This document shows, one piece after another, positions 25,438-33,855 of a stretch of 64,000 nt of DNA. Below the pieces are notes generated by a model. That model was not told the DNA's origin. It worked only from the letters and a program-made list of their open reading frames with translations, and made no database searches. A program made the position numbers and the translations under genes. Source of the DNA: Motilibacter aurantiacus (GTDB lineage Bacteria; Actinomycetota; Actinomycetes; Motilibacterales; Motilibacteraceae); contig NZ_JAANNO010000001.1 of assembly GCF_011250645.1 (NCBI RefSeq), positions 165,196 to 229,195 of the forward strand, read 5' to 3'. Position 1 is the stretch's first letter, and every line of letters begins with the position of its first letter.

Positions 25438-26058
25438 ATGACCACCTGCCTGCCGCTGGCCCAGGCCCTCGTCACCGGCGCGCTCGCCGGCCTGGCGCTG
25501 TCGGTGCCCTTCGGTGCGCTCAGCTCGATGCTGATCGACACCGGCATGCGCTCGACGCGCCGGGTCGCCGCGGCAGCGGCCGGCGGGGTGGCCCTGACCG
25601 ACTTCTCCTTCGCACTCGCCGCCGGCGCCGCAGGCGCGTCCGTCACGGCCACCCTGCAGCCGTGGGAGCGGCACGTCCACGGGCTCTCCGCCGCGGTGCT
25701 CCTCGCCCTCGCGGCGTACTCACTGGTCGGCGCGCGCAGCCCGGCGCCGCCGGGCCCGGCCGGGCCGGGCAGCGGGCTGCGCGCCTGCCTTCGCTTCGTC
25801 GCCGTCACCGCCGCCGACCCGCTGACCGCCCTCACACTGGCGACCGCTGCCTCCACCCTGGGCAGCACCTCCGCCCTCACCGCGGCCTGCTTCGCCCTCG
25901 GGTGCGGCCTCGTGTCCGTCTCCTGGCACAGCGCCCTCGCGCTCGGCGGCAACGCCATCGGGCGCCGCCTGTCGCCCACGGCCCGGCGACGGGCCGGATA
26001 TGCGGGAGCTGCCACCACGGTGGCCCTCGCACTCCACCTCGCGGTCTCGGCCGCATGA
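25438..26058 (+). CDS. LysE-family exporter
   Basis: 206 residues, six membrane helices. The start 'LAQALVTGALAGLALSVPFG' contains the pore-lining N-terminal motif of LysE/RhtB exporters, and the internal repeat begins at 'FVAVTAADPLTALTLATAA' (the 'NP' of classic LysE is replaced by 'DP'). It should export amino acids or related small metabolites. Two TetR operators sit on its promoter, so it is co-regulated with the import/hydrolysis operon on the other side of the regulator. It may prevent overload by the hydrolysed product. Confidence 0.83.
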   Translation: MTTCLPLAQALVTGALAGLALSVPFGALSSMLIDTGMRSTRRVAAAAAGGVALTDFSFALAAGAAGASVTATLQPWERHVHGLSAAVLLALAAYSLVGARSPAPPGPAGPGSGLRACLRFVAVTAADPLTALTLATAASTLGSTSALTAACFALGCGLVSVSWHSALALGGNAIGRRLSPTARRRAGYAGAATTVALALHLAVSAA

Positions 26059-26090
26059 GCCCCGACCATCGACAGCAGAGGAGTACTTCC

Positions 26091-26252
26091 ATGCAGCGCA
26101 CTTCGCCGATCGTGTCCGCCGTCCTCGACTTCGGCTACTACTGGCCGTTCCTCGACCCCGCGGCCGACCCCATGCCGACACCGGCGACGCCGGTCCCGCT
26201 CACGCGCCGGCCGGCCGGCCCCACCGCCGGGGCCTGCTCCGCGGCGGGGTGA
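26091..26252 (+). CDS. Small hypothetical protein, 53 residues
   Basis: An ATG preceded by GAGGAG (8-nt spacing) 32 bp after the LysE stop opens a frame of 53 codons. The first 23 residues ('MQRTSPIVSAVLDFGYYWPF') are hydrophobic-aromatic and the rest is Pro/Thr/Ala-rich. No family is recognised. Its last 53 bp overlap antisense with the end of the WapI-type gene. It may be co-transcribed with the LysE gene and thus under the TetR operators. Translation is plausible because of the ribosome site but unproven. Confidence 0.4.
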   Translation: MQRTSPIVSAVLDFGYYWPFLDPAADPMPTPATPVPLTRRPAGPTAGACSAAG

Positions 26253-26739
26253 GCCGCACCGGGTATGCGGCGAGCTCGTGCTCCCACCGCTCGGCCGCGT
26301 GCAGCAGTCCGGCGCGCAGGACGACGAGCCTCAGGACGTACTCGTACGGCTCACGCTCGAGGCCGTCCGGCGGCTCCGCCTCCAGCGAGAGGTGCGCTCG
26401 CACCGTGCAGGCCGTGCCCGAGACCGCCGCCACGCTGAAGGCCAGGACCGGCTCCAGGAACGTCAGCAACCCGGGCGAGGTGTCGTCCCACAGTCCGTCC
26501 GCCGGGGCGGGCAGCGGAGCCACGTCCCCGGCCGCAGCCGCTCGCAGCCAGGTCCCGAGGGCTGCCGCTTCCCCGGTGGACAGGCAGGGGCTGGAGAAGG
26601 CCCAGGCCGCCCCTGCCGCCGCCCGGGCCTCGCCCCGGACGACGAGCCAGTTCGCGTCGTCCTCCTCCCGAGCGGCGGGGAACTCGTACGCCGAAGGGAC
26701 AAGCCGCAGTGCAGCGCCGTCCTCGCCCTCCAGCAACAC
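26200..26739 (-). CDS. WapI-family immunity protein (orphan)
   Basis: 179 residues from GTG. Segments 'SAYEFPAAREEDDANWLVV', 'AWAFSSPCLSTGEAAALGTW', 'LTFLEPVLAFSVAA' and 'VRAHLSLEAEPPDG' match the WapI immunity family, whose founder in Bacillus neutralises the toxic tail of the wall-associated WapA protein. No WapA, Rhs or polymorphic toxin gene is visible in the window, so it would be an orphan immunity gene or have a different role. The gene starts 7 bp before the end of the upstream M15-like gene. Confidence 0.6.
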   Translation of the reverse strand: MLLEGEDGAALRLVPSAYEFPAAREEDDANWLVVRGEARAAAGAAWAFSSPCLSTGEAAALGTWLRAAAAGDVAPLPAPADGLWDDTSPGLLTFLEPVLAFSVAAVSGTACTVRAHLSLEAEPPDGLEREPYEYVLRLVVLRAGLLHAAERWEHELAAYPVRLTPPRSRPRRWGRPAGA

Positions 26740-26745
26740 GTGCGA

Positions 26746-27861
26746 CTAGCGCTTCGCCGAACTCGACTTCGGCTTGGACGTGGCCTTGGGCGTCGGCGCC
26801 GCCTTCGGCGGCGCGGGCGGCGCGGCCGTGAGCTTCACGACCGACGTCAGCACCCAGTCCGCCTGCCGCCGGTAGCTCGGCCTCGCCGAGACCTGCACGA
26901 CGACCGTGGACCTGATGAAGACGTCACAGGTGCGCGCCGCGGGCGCCTCCGCGTCGCAGGAGACCTTGTACGCCCGCCCCGCGGACGAGGTGAACTCGCC
27001 CGTGTGCGTGATGCCGTTGGCGTCCCACTTGGCCGACGTGACGTCCAGGAACGTCGTCCGGTCACGGGCCCATCCGGTCACGGTCTCGTACTTCTTCGCC
27101 GTCGCGTTGTAGACGACCCGGGTGGACTTGACCTTCGCCTCGCACGTCGCCGAGGGCGGGCTGCCGTACGTGCAGGTGACGTCCCACCACTTGCCGTCGA
27201 TCAGGTGGATCCCGGGCGTCGTCATCGGGTCGAGCGACCACCAGGTGGTCCGCTTGAGGGCGCCGGCCCAGGACAGGCTGATGTGGATGTGGTCCGAGTG
27301 CGCCTCGGCGCCGGTGTAGGGCAGCCAGCCGGCGCCCGGGCGGTAGGCCCGCCAGATCTGCTTGTCCCAGATGATGTACATGACGCCGAGCCGGCGCGCC
27401 ATGGCCGCCTGGTTGCCGTAGGCGTCGGGCGCGGTCAGCCAGTCCACGATCGACTGCGCGGTCGCGTCCTCCTCGGGATCGCTCGCGTCGAGCATCACGT
27501 CGAGGGCGCGGCCCTCGTGGTGCTCGCTGATGGCCTTGCTGCAGGCGCGGGTGATGCCGAAGCCGGAGATCGCCGGGTACGTGGCCGCGAGCAGCTCCTG
27601 CAGGCCGACGGTGCCCGGCTGCGCGGTCTTGACGCAGGTCTTCTGCTCCTCGTAGCCCGCGAGGTCGTCGATCCACTCGGGGAACTGCGGAGTGGCCGGC
27701 GGCGGCGGGAGCGGCACCGCGGGCGCCGTCGGCGGCGCAACGGGAGGGGCCGGCGTGGCGGCAGGGGCCGGCGCCGGGGCGGCGTGGGCGACGGTGGCGG
27801 AGCCGGTCACGACGGCGACGGCCAGCGCGACGGCGGCCGCGCCGCGGGAAGGGGCGCTCAC
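26746..27861 (-). CDS. Secreted M15-like (ARB_07466 C-terminal-type) protein with extra C-terminal domain
   Basis: 371 residues from a GTG overlapping the SpoIID gene stop. A signal peptide ends near 'VAHAAPAPAP', followed by a Pro/Ala linker. Residues about 70-215 hold 'EHHEGRALDVMLD' and 'AHSDHIHISLSW', arranged like the His/Asp zinc ligands of D,D-carboxypeptidase/M15 enzymes and typical of the ARB_07466-like domain. The C-terminal ~140 residues contain two GKWWDVTC/ RAYKVSC-type cysteine-pair units related to the tails of the next two genes, ending in a Lys/Pro/Ser-rich tail. It probably acts on peptidoglycan outside the cell. Confidence 0.72.
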   Translation of the reverse strand: MSAPSRGAAAVALAVAVVTGSATVAHAAPAPAPAATPAPPVAPPTAPAVPLPPPPATPQFPEWIDDLAGYEEQKTCVKTAQPGTVGLQELLAATYPAISGFGITRACSKAISEHHEGRALDVMLDASDPEEDATAQSIVDWLTAPDAYGNQAAMARRLGVMYIIWDKQIWRAYRPGAGWLPYTGAEAHSDHIHISLSWAGALKRTTWWSLDPMTTPGIHLIDGKWWDVTCTYGSPPSATCEAKVKSTRVVYNATAKKYETVTGWARDRTTFLDVTSAKWDANGITHTGEFTSSAGRAYKVSCDAEAPAARTCDVFIRSTVVVQVSARPSYRRQADWVLTSVVKLTAAPPAPPKAAPTPKATSKPKSSSAKR

Positions 27862-29651
27862 CGCGGCACCGTCAGCCGGACGTAGCGCTGCACGACCCAG
27901 GTGGGCCTGGCGACGTAGCGGTAGCCCCCGGCCGTCGTGACCCGGGAGATCAGCTTCTTGTTGACGGAGACCGTGCACTGGCGCGGCCCGGTGGCGGCGG
28001 TGCACGTGGTCCTCCAGGTGAGGCCCTTCGCGTCCTTCCAGGTCCCGTTCCGGCCGTACGGGCTGCGGTCCCACGCCGCGGTCGCCGGGGTGTCGTACGC
28101 GGTCGCCATCGGCTTGTAGCCGACGCGGCGGGCGTAGCCGCCCCGGGCGCTCTTGTCCCGCACGTAGAACGTCGCGACGCCGTACGCCGTGCAGCGGTGG
28201 GTCTGCCCGTAGTCGATGCAGGTGGTGCGCCACTGCCGGCCGTTGTGCGTGCGCTCGCCGGGCTGCCGGTAGACGATCGAGAGCGTCGGCGGGTCGACCG
28301 CCGGAGGCGCGGGCGGGGTCGGGGTGCTGACCGGGGGCACGTCGAGCGAGATCGACCGCACCCATGCGGACCTGAGGCCCAGCTTGGTCCGGAAGACCTC
28401 GCCGTCGAGCTGCTTGCTCGTGCCGTCCGGGCCGGTCGCGGTGACCGCGGTCGCGGCGTCGGAGCCGTCCTTCTCCGTCACGGCCAGCGCGGCGATGCCG
28501 GAGAGGCCGAACGCGGAAGCGACCTTCGACGCGGCGACGCTCACCGTCCAGGAGCGGTTCGGGTTGTAGGAGCCGTTGCTCCAGCGGTCGTCCACGGACT
28601 TCGCGTAGCTCAGCGGTGACGTCCAGACCCACTCGCTGTTGCGGGTGCGCCCGCCGCTGGAGGAGAAGTAGTACGTGCGGATCGGGCTGCCGGACGCGTC
28701 CTTGACGACGAGCCCGGAGTCGGCCCCGACGGTCGTCGCGTCGACCGCGGCCCGCCAGCGGTCCCCCCAGACCGTCGACCCGGAGCGCTCGCCCTCCTTC
28801 TTCCAGCCGGTGTAGACCTGGCTCGCGTCGGTGTCGTAGACGTTGCAGTCGCCGCAGCCGCGCGTGCCCCCCGGCTTCGCGAGCACGATGCCGAGGGCGT
28901 ACGAGCGGGCCGCGATGGCCTGCGCGCGCAGCGCCTCGGTCGGCCAGGAGGACGGGACCTCGGCCAGGCCGTAGAGGTACTCGTCGTGCAGGCTCAGCAC
29001 CCCCACGGCCTCGAGCCGGCCCTTCGACCCGCCGTACGCGGCCGAGGGGAGGATCTCGACCGAGCCGCGGCGCAGCTGGTCCGACCCCACCGACACGACG
29101 GTGGCGGGCGAGCCGGCCAGCGCGCCGGCACCGCCGCCCCACTCGACCGCGAGCCGGCTGCCGGCGTACTGCTCGGCGGTGCCGTCGGCCCGGGCCACCG
29201 CGACGGCGACCGAGGAGTCCGAGGCCGTGGCCGTCGCCCGGTCACCGGCGGCCAGGCCGACCGGCGTCGCGTCGATCGTCAGCTGCCACGCGCCGCCTCC
29301 GGCCGCGACCGCCGTGCTGGACAGCGCGAGGCTGCTCACCCCGTGCGCGAGGTTGACCCGGATCGGGCGGGCGTCGGGCGCGGCCGACACCGTGGTGCCG
29401 GTGAAGTAGTGCGGCAGGATCTGCTCGGCCGTGCGCCCCTCCTGGGCCTGGCCGTAGGCGCCGTACTGGCTCATCCCGACGCCGTGGCCGAACCCGGCGC
29501 CGGTGACCGTCACGGTGGACGCGGCCGGCAGCGCGGCGCGGGTGACGGGCGCGGCCTGGGCGGCCTGCCCGACCGCGCCGGCGAGCGGGGCGAGCGACGC
29601 GGCGAGGCCGAGGGCCGTGACGCCGGCCAGGCCGCGGGCGAGGCGGGTCAC
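27858..29651 (-). CDS. SpoIID/LytB-domain secreted protein with extra C-terminal domain
   Basis: 597 residues from a GTG overlapping the amidase stop. After a signal peptide, 'VTGAGFGHGVGMSQYGAYGQA' and 'LHDEYLYGLAEVPSSWPTEALRAQAIAARSY' (split for family match) plus 'YYFSSSGGRTRNSEWVW' identify the SpoIID/LytB domain; SpoIID is a lytic transglycosylase and LytB an enhancer of amidase. From about residue 460 a Pro-rich linker leads to a ~130-residue tail with two cysteine-pair units ('NGRQWRTTCIDYGQTHRC' and 'GLTWRTTCTAATGPRQC'). The cognate amidase is encoded immediately upstream, as LytB/LytC pairing would predict. Confidence 0.88.
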   Translation of the reverse strand: MTRLARGLAGVTALGLAASLAPLAGAVGQAAQAAPVTRAALPAASTVTVTGAGFGHGVGMSQYGAYGQAQEGRTAEQILPHYFTGTTVSAAPDARPIRVNLAHGVSSLALSSTAVAAGGGAWQLTIDATPVGLAAGDRATATASDSSVAVAVARADGTAEQYAGSRLAVEWGGGAGALAGSPATVVSVGSDQLRRGSVEILPSAAYGGSKGRLEAVGVLSLHDEYLYGLAEVPSSWPTEALRAQAIAARSYALGIVLAKPGGTRGCGDCNVYDTDASQVYTGWKKEGERSGSTVWGDRWRAAVDATTVGADSGLVVKDASGSPIRTYYFSSSGGRTRNSEWVWTSPLSYAKSVDDRWSNGSYNPNRSWTVSVAASKVASAFGLSGIAALAVTEKDGSDAATAVTATGPDGTSKQLDGEVFRTKLGLRSAWVRSISLDVPPVSTPTPPAPPAVDPPTLSIVYRQPGERTHNGRQWRTTCIDYGQTHRCTAYGVATFYVRDKSARGGYARRVGYKPMATAYDTPATAAWDRSPYGRNGTWKDAKGLTWRTTCTAATGPRQCTVSVNKKLISRVTTAGGYRYVARPTWVVQRYVRLTVPR

Positions 29652-31627
29652 CGGACCACCGTCAGCCGGACGTAGCGGTTGAGCTTCCACACCTCGACGG
29701 CCTTGTAGGTCACCCTGCCGCCCTTGCCCTTGACCGGGGTGAGCACCTTGGTCAGCACGTCGCTGCGGCAGCGGCGCGGGCCGCTGTCGGCGGTGCAGGT
29801 GACCTTCCACTTCTTGCCGCCGATGACCTTCTCGCCCGGGGTCGCGTAGGGGCTCGTGTCCCAGTTGGCGGTCGCGGGCGAGGTGTAGCCCCAGCCGGAG
29901 AAGACCTTGCCGTACTTCTTGAGGACCTTGCCCTTGCCCTGCGCGTAGTAGGTCGCGGTGACGTAGGTGGAGCAGCGGTGCAGCGCCCCGAAGTCCTCGC
30001 AGGACGTGGAGAACTTGCGCCCGTTGTAGGTCGTGTCCCCGGCGTCGGTGTAGACCTTCGCCATGATCGGCGGGTCCTTGACGACGGGCTTCGGTGGGGC
30101 GACCACGGGCGCTTGCGCGGAGGCCTTGACGTTGAAGGTCGAGACGTACGGCGCCACGGGCGCCCCGCCCTCGGTGGTGCCGGTGAGCCGCAGGGTGTAG
30201 AGGCCGGCCGGGGCCGGCTGGCCGTTGACGGTGCGGTTCCACGTCGCCGAGATGCCCGGCAGCTGGCCGGTCGTGTGCCCGCTCTGGCCGCGGACCACGG
30301 TCCCCGCCGAGTTCGTCACCGTCATCTTCCACAGCTGCGGCTCGGAGGACCGCGCCGTGAGCGTGACGTTGCCGGCCGGCGCGGTGAAGAGCGTGGTGCC
30401 GTCGGGGGCGGTCCCCGTGGCGACCGCGTTGACCGCCGCGGGCGAGGTCACCGGGTCGAAGAACGACGGGCCCATGAGCTCGGTCACCCTGGACCGGATG
30501 GCGGGCAGGTCGTCGTAGAGGTAGCGGCCGGGGCAGGCGGTGGCCCCGACGTCACGGTGTCCGGCGACGACGGGGACGGTCGCCCGCTCCCCTGACCGGT
30601 AGCGGGACGTGCCGCCACCGGCGCTGGTGACCGTGACCGAGGCGTTCGGGTCCCGGTACGCCGACGCGAGCTTCCACGCGAGCACCTGCGAGATGGACTC
30701 GACCATCGGGCCGGGGGCGTCGGTGGTGTCGTAGTTGCCCAGCGCGGAGACGCCGAAGCTGTCGGAGTTGAAGCCGCCGGTGTGGGCGCCGAGCACGGCC
30801 CGGTCGATCCCGCCGGCGCGCCCCTCGTAGACCGTGCCGAACTTGTCGACGAGGAAGTTGTAGCCGATGTCCGACCACTTGTTGACCTTGGTGTGATACG
30901 CGTAGATCGCCCGTACTTGCGCAGCTGCCGTCTCGGCGCTGTAGCTGTTGGTCGAGGCCGTGTGGTGGACGAAGCCGATCTTCGGCGTGCCCGTGTAGTT
31001 GGGGGTACGCCCGCGCAGGCTCTCGTCGGCGCCCCACTGCGCGCGGGTGACGATCGCCGGCGCGGCGACCGCCGCGTTGGCGACCGCTGCCGGGCGCACC
31101 GGGCGCCGGCCGTCCGCGGCGGAGCGCCCGCCGTCGATGAGCTCGGCCTTGACGTCCTGCGGGGCCTTGCCGCCGACCGCGTCGACGCGCACCTGGACCC
31201 CGTCCGCGCCGTCGACGAGCAGCATGGCGCTCGCGGTGCGCGACTGCGCCGCGGCGTCCGGGGTGCCTGCGTCGGGGCCGTCGTCGGACCGCTCGAGCGC
31301 CTCCCACGCGCTCCACCGCCCGTGCTCGCGGACGCGCACCGTGATCGCGGTGCCGGCGCCCTCGCTCCCCTTCTCCCAGCTCACGGAGACCAGGTCGAAG
31401 CGCGCCGTGCGCACCGGTGGCGTCAGCACGGCGGGGCGGACCGCGCCGGCCGACAGCCGGGTGACGCCACCGAGAGCAGAGGCCGCCTTCGGGTCGACCC
31501 CGTCGAGCGCCAGCTCGACGACCTTGGGCTCGACCGCGTGCGCGCTCGGGGCGGGCGGCGTGACGACAGGCAGAGCGAACGCCGCCGGAACGATGCCGAC
31601 GGCGAGCAGAGCGGAAGTCGGGCGCAC
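29648..31627 (-). CDS. Secreted N-acetylmuramoyl-L-alanine amidase (PGRP type) with extra C-terminal domain
   Basis: 659 residues from the GTG at 31627 (AAGGA 6 nt upstream). Signal peptide, a beta-rich N-terminal domain as in actinobacterial PGRP proteins, then the amidase domain from 'IVTRAQWGADESLRG'. Zinc ligands are His in 'IGFVHHTAS' and His/Cys in 'VAGHRDVGATACPG'. An Ig-like region follows, and the last ~135 residues form the duplicated cysteine-pair domain ('NGRKFSTSCEDFGALHRC' and 'GKKWKVTCTADSGPRRC') ending 'NRYVRLTVVR', nearly identical in plan to the SpoIID protein tail. First gene of a three-gene overlapping operon. Confidence 0.92.
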   Translation of the reverse strand: MRPTSALLAVGIVPAAFALPVVTPPAPSAHAVEPKVVELALDGVDPKAASALGGVTRLSAGAVRPAVLTPPVRTARFDLVSVSWEKGSEGAGTAITVRVREHGRWSAWEALERSDDGPDAGTPDAAAQSRTASAMLLVDGADGVQVRVDAVGGKAPQDVKAELIDGGRSAADGRRPVRPAAVANAAVAAPAIVTRAQWGADESLRGRTPNYTGTPKIGFVHHTASTNSYSAETAAAQVRAIYAYHTKVNKWSDIGYNFLVDKFGTVYEGRAGGIDRAVLGAHTGGFNSDSFGVSALGNYDTTDAPGPMVESISQVLAWKLASAYRDPNASVTVTSAGGGTSRYRSGERATVPVVAGHRDVGATACPGRYLYDDLPAIRSRVTELMGPSFFDPVTSPAAVNAVATGTAPDGTTLFTAPAGNVTLTARSSEPQLWKMTVTNSAGTVVRGQSGHTTGQLPGISATWNRTVNGQPAPAGLYTLRLTGTTEGGAPVAPYVSTFNVKASAQAPVVAPPKPVVKDPPIMAKVYTDAGDTTYNGRKFSTSCEDFGALHRCSTYVTATYYAQGKGKVLKKYGKVFSGWGYTSPATANWDTSPYATPGEKVIGGKKWKVTCTADSGPRRCRSDVLTKVLTPVKGKGGRVTYKAVEVWKLNRYVRLTVVR

Positions 31628-31746
31628 GTGCGTTCCTTGCTGCGGGGCGGTCAGAGCGGCCGGTCGAACGACGCCGGCCGGGGCCGGCGACGGTCGTCCG
31701 CGTACGGGCCGGACCGGACGGCCAACCTTCCCCGGGCGCCGACGCC

Positions 31747-31760
31747 TCCTCCTAGGAGGA
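31747..31760. promoter_or_regulatory. Perfect 14-bp palindrome
   Basis: TCCTCCTAGGAGGA, about 120 bp upstream of the amidase start. A continuous palindrome without a loop is more like a protein-binding site than an RNA hairpin. Confidence 0.45.
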
Positions 31761-31838
31761 CGTGCCGTGCGCCCAGCTCGGTAGGCGCGACTGGCACCGA
31801 TCCGCGGGCGCGGTCCCCTGTCCCTCGGCAGGAGCACC

Positions 31839-31872
31839 GTCCGACATGAGGAAGCAACTCCTCGTATCGGAC
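31839..31872. promoter_or_regulatory. Inverted repeat, 14-nt arms
   Basis: GTCCGACATGAGGA (31839-31852) and TCCTCGTATCGGAC (31859-31872) pair at 12 of 14 positions around a 6-nt loop. It may be an operator or a leader hairpin of the amidase operon. Confidence 0.45.
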
Positions 31873-32303
31873 GAAGCACATGCGACAGCATCAGGAGACG
31901 ACAGCAGTCACTGTAGTCACAGCAGCACCGCCGTGTCTCCCCTCCGGAGCGTTGCACATGCCTCAAGGATTTCCGTGAACCCGCGCGGCGTGTCGCCGTC
32001 TCGGCCTGCCGGCGCCCCCGATCGCGCGGCCGTCCGGCGCGCCCTGCCCCGGCCCCGTCGACGGGAGCCGGCCGGCGGCCGCGGCAAACCCCCCGAGCGG
32101 GAGAGGTATGCCACAGCCTCCGGCTGCCAGGACAGCGACGCCGGTAGGCTGGAAACGGCTCGCCCCGTTGTGGCGTTGATGCCGCTGGGCCCGTCCTGGT
32201 GACGCGCCCCCCGGGTCACCGGCAACCCCGACCCGGACTGCACCGGAGTGATCGGCAACCGTACGAGCCCCGCCGGGTCGCCCGGCCAGACCCGAAGGAA
32301 CCC

Positions 32304-33788
32304 ATGCGCCGTTCCGCTGGCATCCGAGCGCGCCACGCCCGTGCCCCACGCGTCTGGCACCGGGTGCTCGTCGCCCTGGGGCTGACGCTCGCCATGACCT
32401 TCGTCGGGGTCGGCGCGGCGGCGGCCCTGCTCTACCGGCGGCTCGACGGCAACATCACCCAGAAGTCGATCGACGAGGCGCTGGGGACCGACCGCCCGAC
32501 CAACGCGCCGGCGGTCGAGGAGAAGCACGAGCCGGTCGACATCCTGGTGATGGGCTCGGACACCCGCGCCGGGGACAACGGCTTCGTCGGCGGCGACGAG
32601 GTCGACGAGCGCTCCGACACCACGATCCTGCTCCACCTGTCCGGCGACCGGCAGTCGGCGTACGGCATCAGCATCCCGCGCGACTCGATGGTGGAGATCC
32701 CCGACTGCGAGCGCACGGACGGCAAGGGCCGCACCTACCGCTCGGACGGCTCGCTGCACATGTTCAACGAGGCGTTCACCATCGGCGGCGCCGCCTGCAC
32801 CGTGAAGACGGTCGAGCACATGACCGACGTGCGCATCGAGGACTACGTGGTCGTGGACTTCAAGGGCTTCACCTCGATGGTCGACGCGCTCGGCGGGGTG
32901 CGGGTGTGCATCCCGGAGGCGATCAACGACCGGACCGGCAACATCTCCTTCGCCGCCGGGCCGCACAACCTCAAGGGTGAGAAGGCCCTCGACTACGTCC
33001 GCCTGCGCTACGGCATCGGGGACGGCACCGACACCCAGCGCACGGTGCGCCAGCAGCTCTTCATCGCCGCGATGATCCGCAAGGCGACCTCGAAGGGCAT
33101 CCTGGCCCGCCCCGACAAGATCTACAGCTTCCTCGACGCGGCGACCAAGTCGCTGACCACGGACATGTCGATCTCCTCACTGGCCAAGCTGGGCCGCGAG
33201 GTGCAGAACATCGGCCTGGGCAACATCGCCTTCACCACCGTGCCGACGCAGGAGTGGCCGGTGGACCGCAACCGCCTCATCTGGACCTCGGCGGCGGACG
33301 GCATCTGGGAGGCGGTCCGGACCGACCAGCCGCTGCCGGGCCAGAAGGTCAAGCGCACCTCGACCCCGTCGCCGACGCCCACCCCGTCGACGGCCCCCAC
33401 GCCGCGGGTCCAGACCGCCCCGAAGGACGTCAAGGTCAAGGTGCTCTCCGGGACCGGCTCGCTCGCCGACGCGGAGACGGCCGCGGAGGCGCTGCGCGCG
33501 CGCGGCTTCCAGGTGGAGTCGGTCGAGCTCGGCGAGCAGACGGGCGTCACGGCCTCGGTCGTGCGCTACGACCCGCGGTGGGACGAGTCCGGCCGCACCC
33601 TCGCCACCTCGGTGATCGGCGCGACGTCCGAGCAGGTCGAGGGCCTGTGGGGCACGCTCGAGCTCGTCGTCGGCAGCGACTGGAAGGGCGTGCGGGCCGT
33701 CCGCGTCGGCGCAACCGGGTCCGGCAAGCCCTCCCCGTCGGCAACCCCGCTCGAGCTGCGCACCGCGCTGTCGGACACCTGCGCGTAG
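32304..33788 (+). CDS. LytR-CpsA-Psr (LCP) family cell-wall glycopolymer ligase with LytR_C domain
   Basis: 494 residues from the ATG at 32304 with GAAGGAA upstream. One N-terminal membrane helix (about 18-40) places the rest outside. The LCP domain shows 'VDILVMGSDTRAGD', 'SDTTILLHLSGD', 'AYGISIPRDSMV' (catalytic Arg/Asp region) and 'LDYVRLRYGIGDGTDTQRTVRQQ'. A Pro/Thr-rich linker near 355-370 leads to a LytR_C domain ('VKVLSGTGSLADAETAAEAL'). It attaches polyprenyl-linked glycopolymers to peptidoglycan, so it is the likely final step for polymers made by the glycan genes in this window. Confidence 0.93.
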   Translation: MRRSAGIRARHARAPRVWHRVLVALGLTLAMTFVGVGAAAALLYRRLDGNITQKSIDEALGTDRPTNAPAVEEKHEPVDILVMGSDTRAGDNGFVGGDEVDERSDTTILLHLSGDRQSAYGISIPRDSMVEIPDCERTDGKGRTYRSDGSLHMFNEAFTIGGAACTVKTVEHMTDVRIEDYVVVDFKGFTSMVDALGGVRVCIPEAINDRTGNISFAAGPHNLKGEKALDYVRLRYGIGDGTDTQRTVRQQLFIAAMIRKATSKGILARPDKIYSFLDAATKSLTTDMSISSLAKLGREVQNIGLGNIAFTTVPTQEWPVDRNRLIWTSAADGIWEAVRTDQPLPGQKVKRTSTPSPTPTPSTAPTPRVQTAPKDVKVKVLSGTGSLADAETAAEALRARGFQVESVELGEQTGVTASVVRYDPRWDESGRTLATSVIGATSEQVEGLWGTLELVVGSDWKGVRAVRVGATGSGKPSPSATPLELRTALSDTCA

Positions 33789-33808
33789 CCCGGACGGCCG
33801 GGTCGGAA

Positions 33809-33855
33809 GGGATTCCCCGCCGCCGCTGTTGAGCGGCCACCGAAGGAGGAATCCC
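33809..33855 (+). promoter_or_regulatory. Leader hairpin masking the ribosome site of the TPR gene
   Basis: GGGATTCC (33809-33816) is an exact complement of GGAATCCC (33848-33855), which runs up to the ATG and includes the last two G of the AGGAGG ribosome site. Inside, GCCGCT (33822-33827) pairs with AGCGGC (33832-33837) around loop GTTG. The folded RNA would hide the start region, suggesting translational control. Confidence 0.5.

Larger units (their letters stand above)
31628..32303. other. 676-bp divergent control region between the wall-enzyme operon and the LCP gene
   Basis: No convincing gene. It is less GC-rich than its surroundings around 31840-31980. It contains two notable dyads (listed separately) and a TAGGCT candidate -10 at 32145-32150 for the LCP gene. 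I looked for the conserved blocks of the c-di-AMP (ydaO) riboswitch, which often precedes actinobacterial wall hydrolases, and did not find them. Confidence 0.6.

Noticed and set aside
31628-31980. A c-di-AMP (ydaO) riboswitch before the amidase gene
   Set aside because: This was expected because such riboswitches often precede wall hydrolases, but the conserved blocks could not be found on the minus strand.
31850-32202. Short plus-strand ORF starting MRKQLL in the LCP upstream region
   Set aside because: No ribosome site, composition like random GC-rich DNA, and it overlaps an inverted repeat; better explained as a control region.
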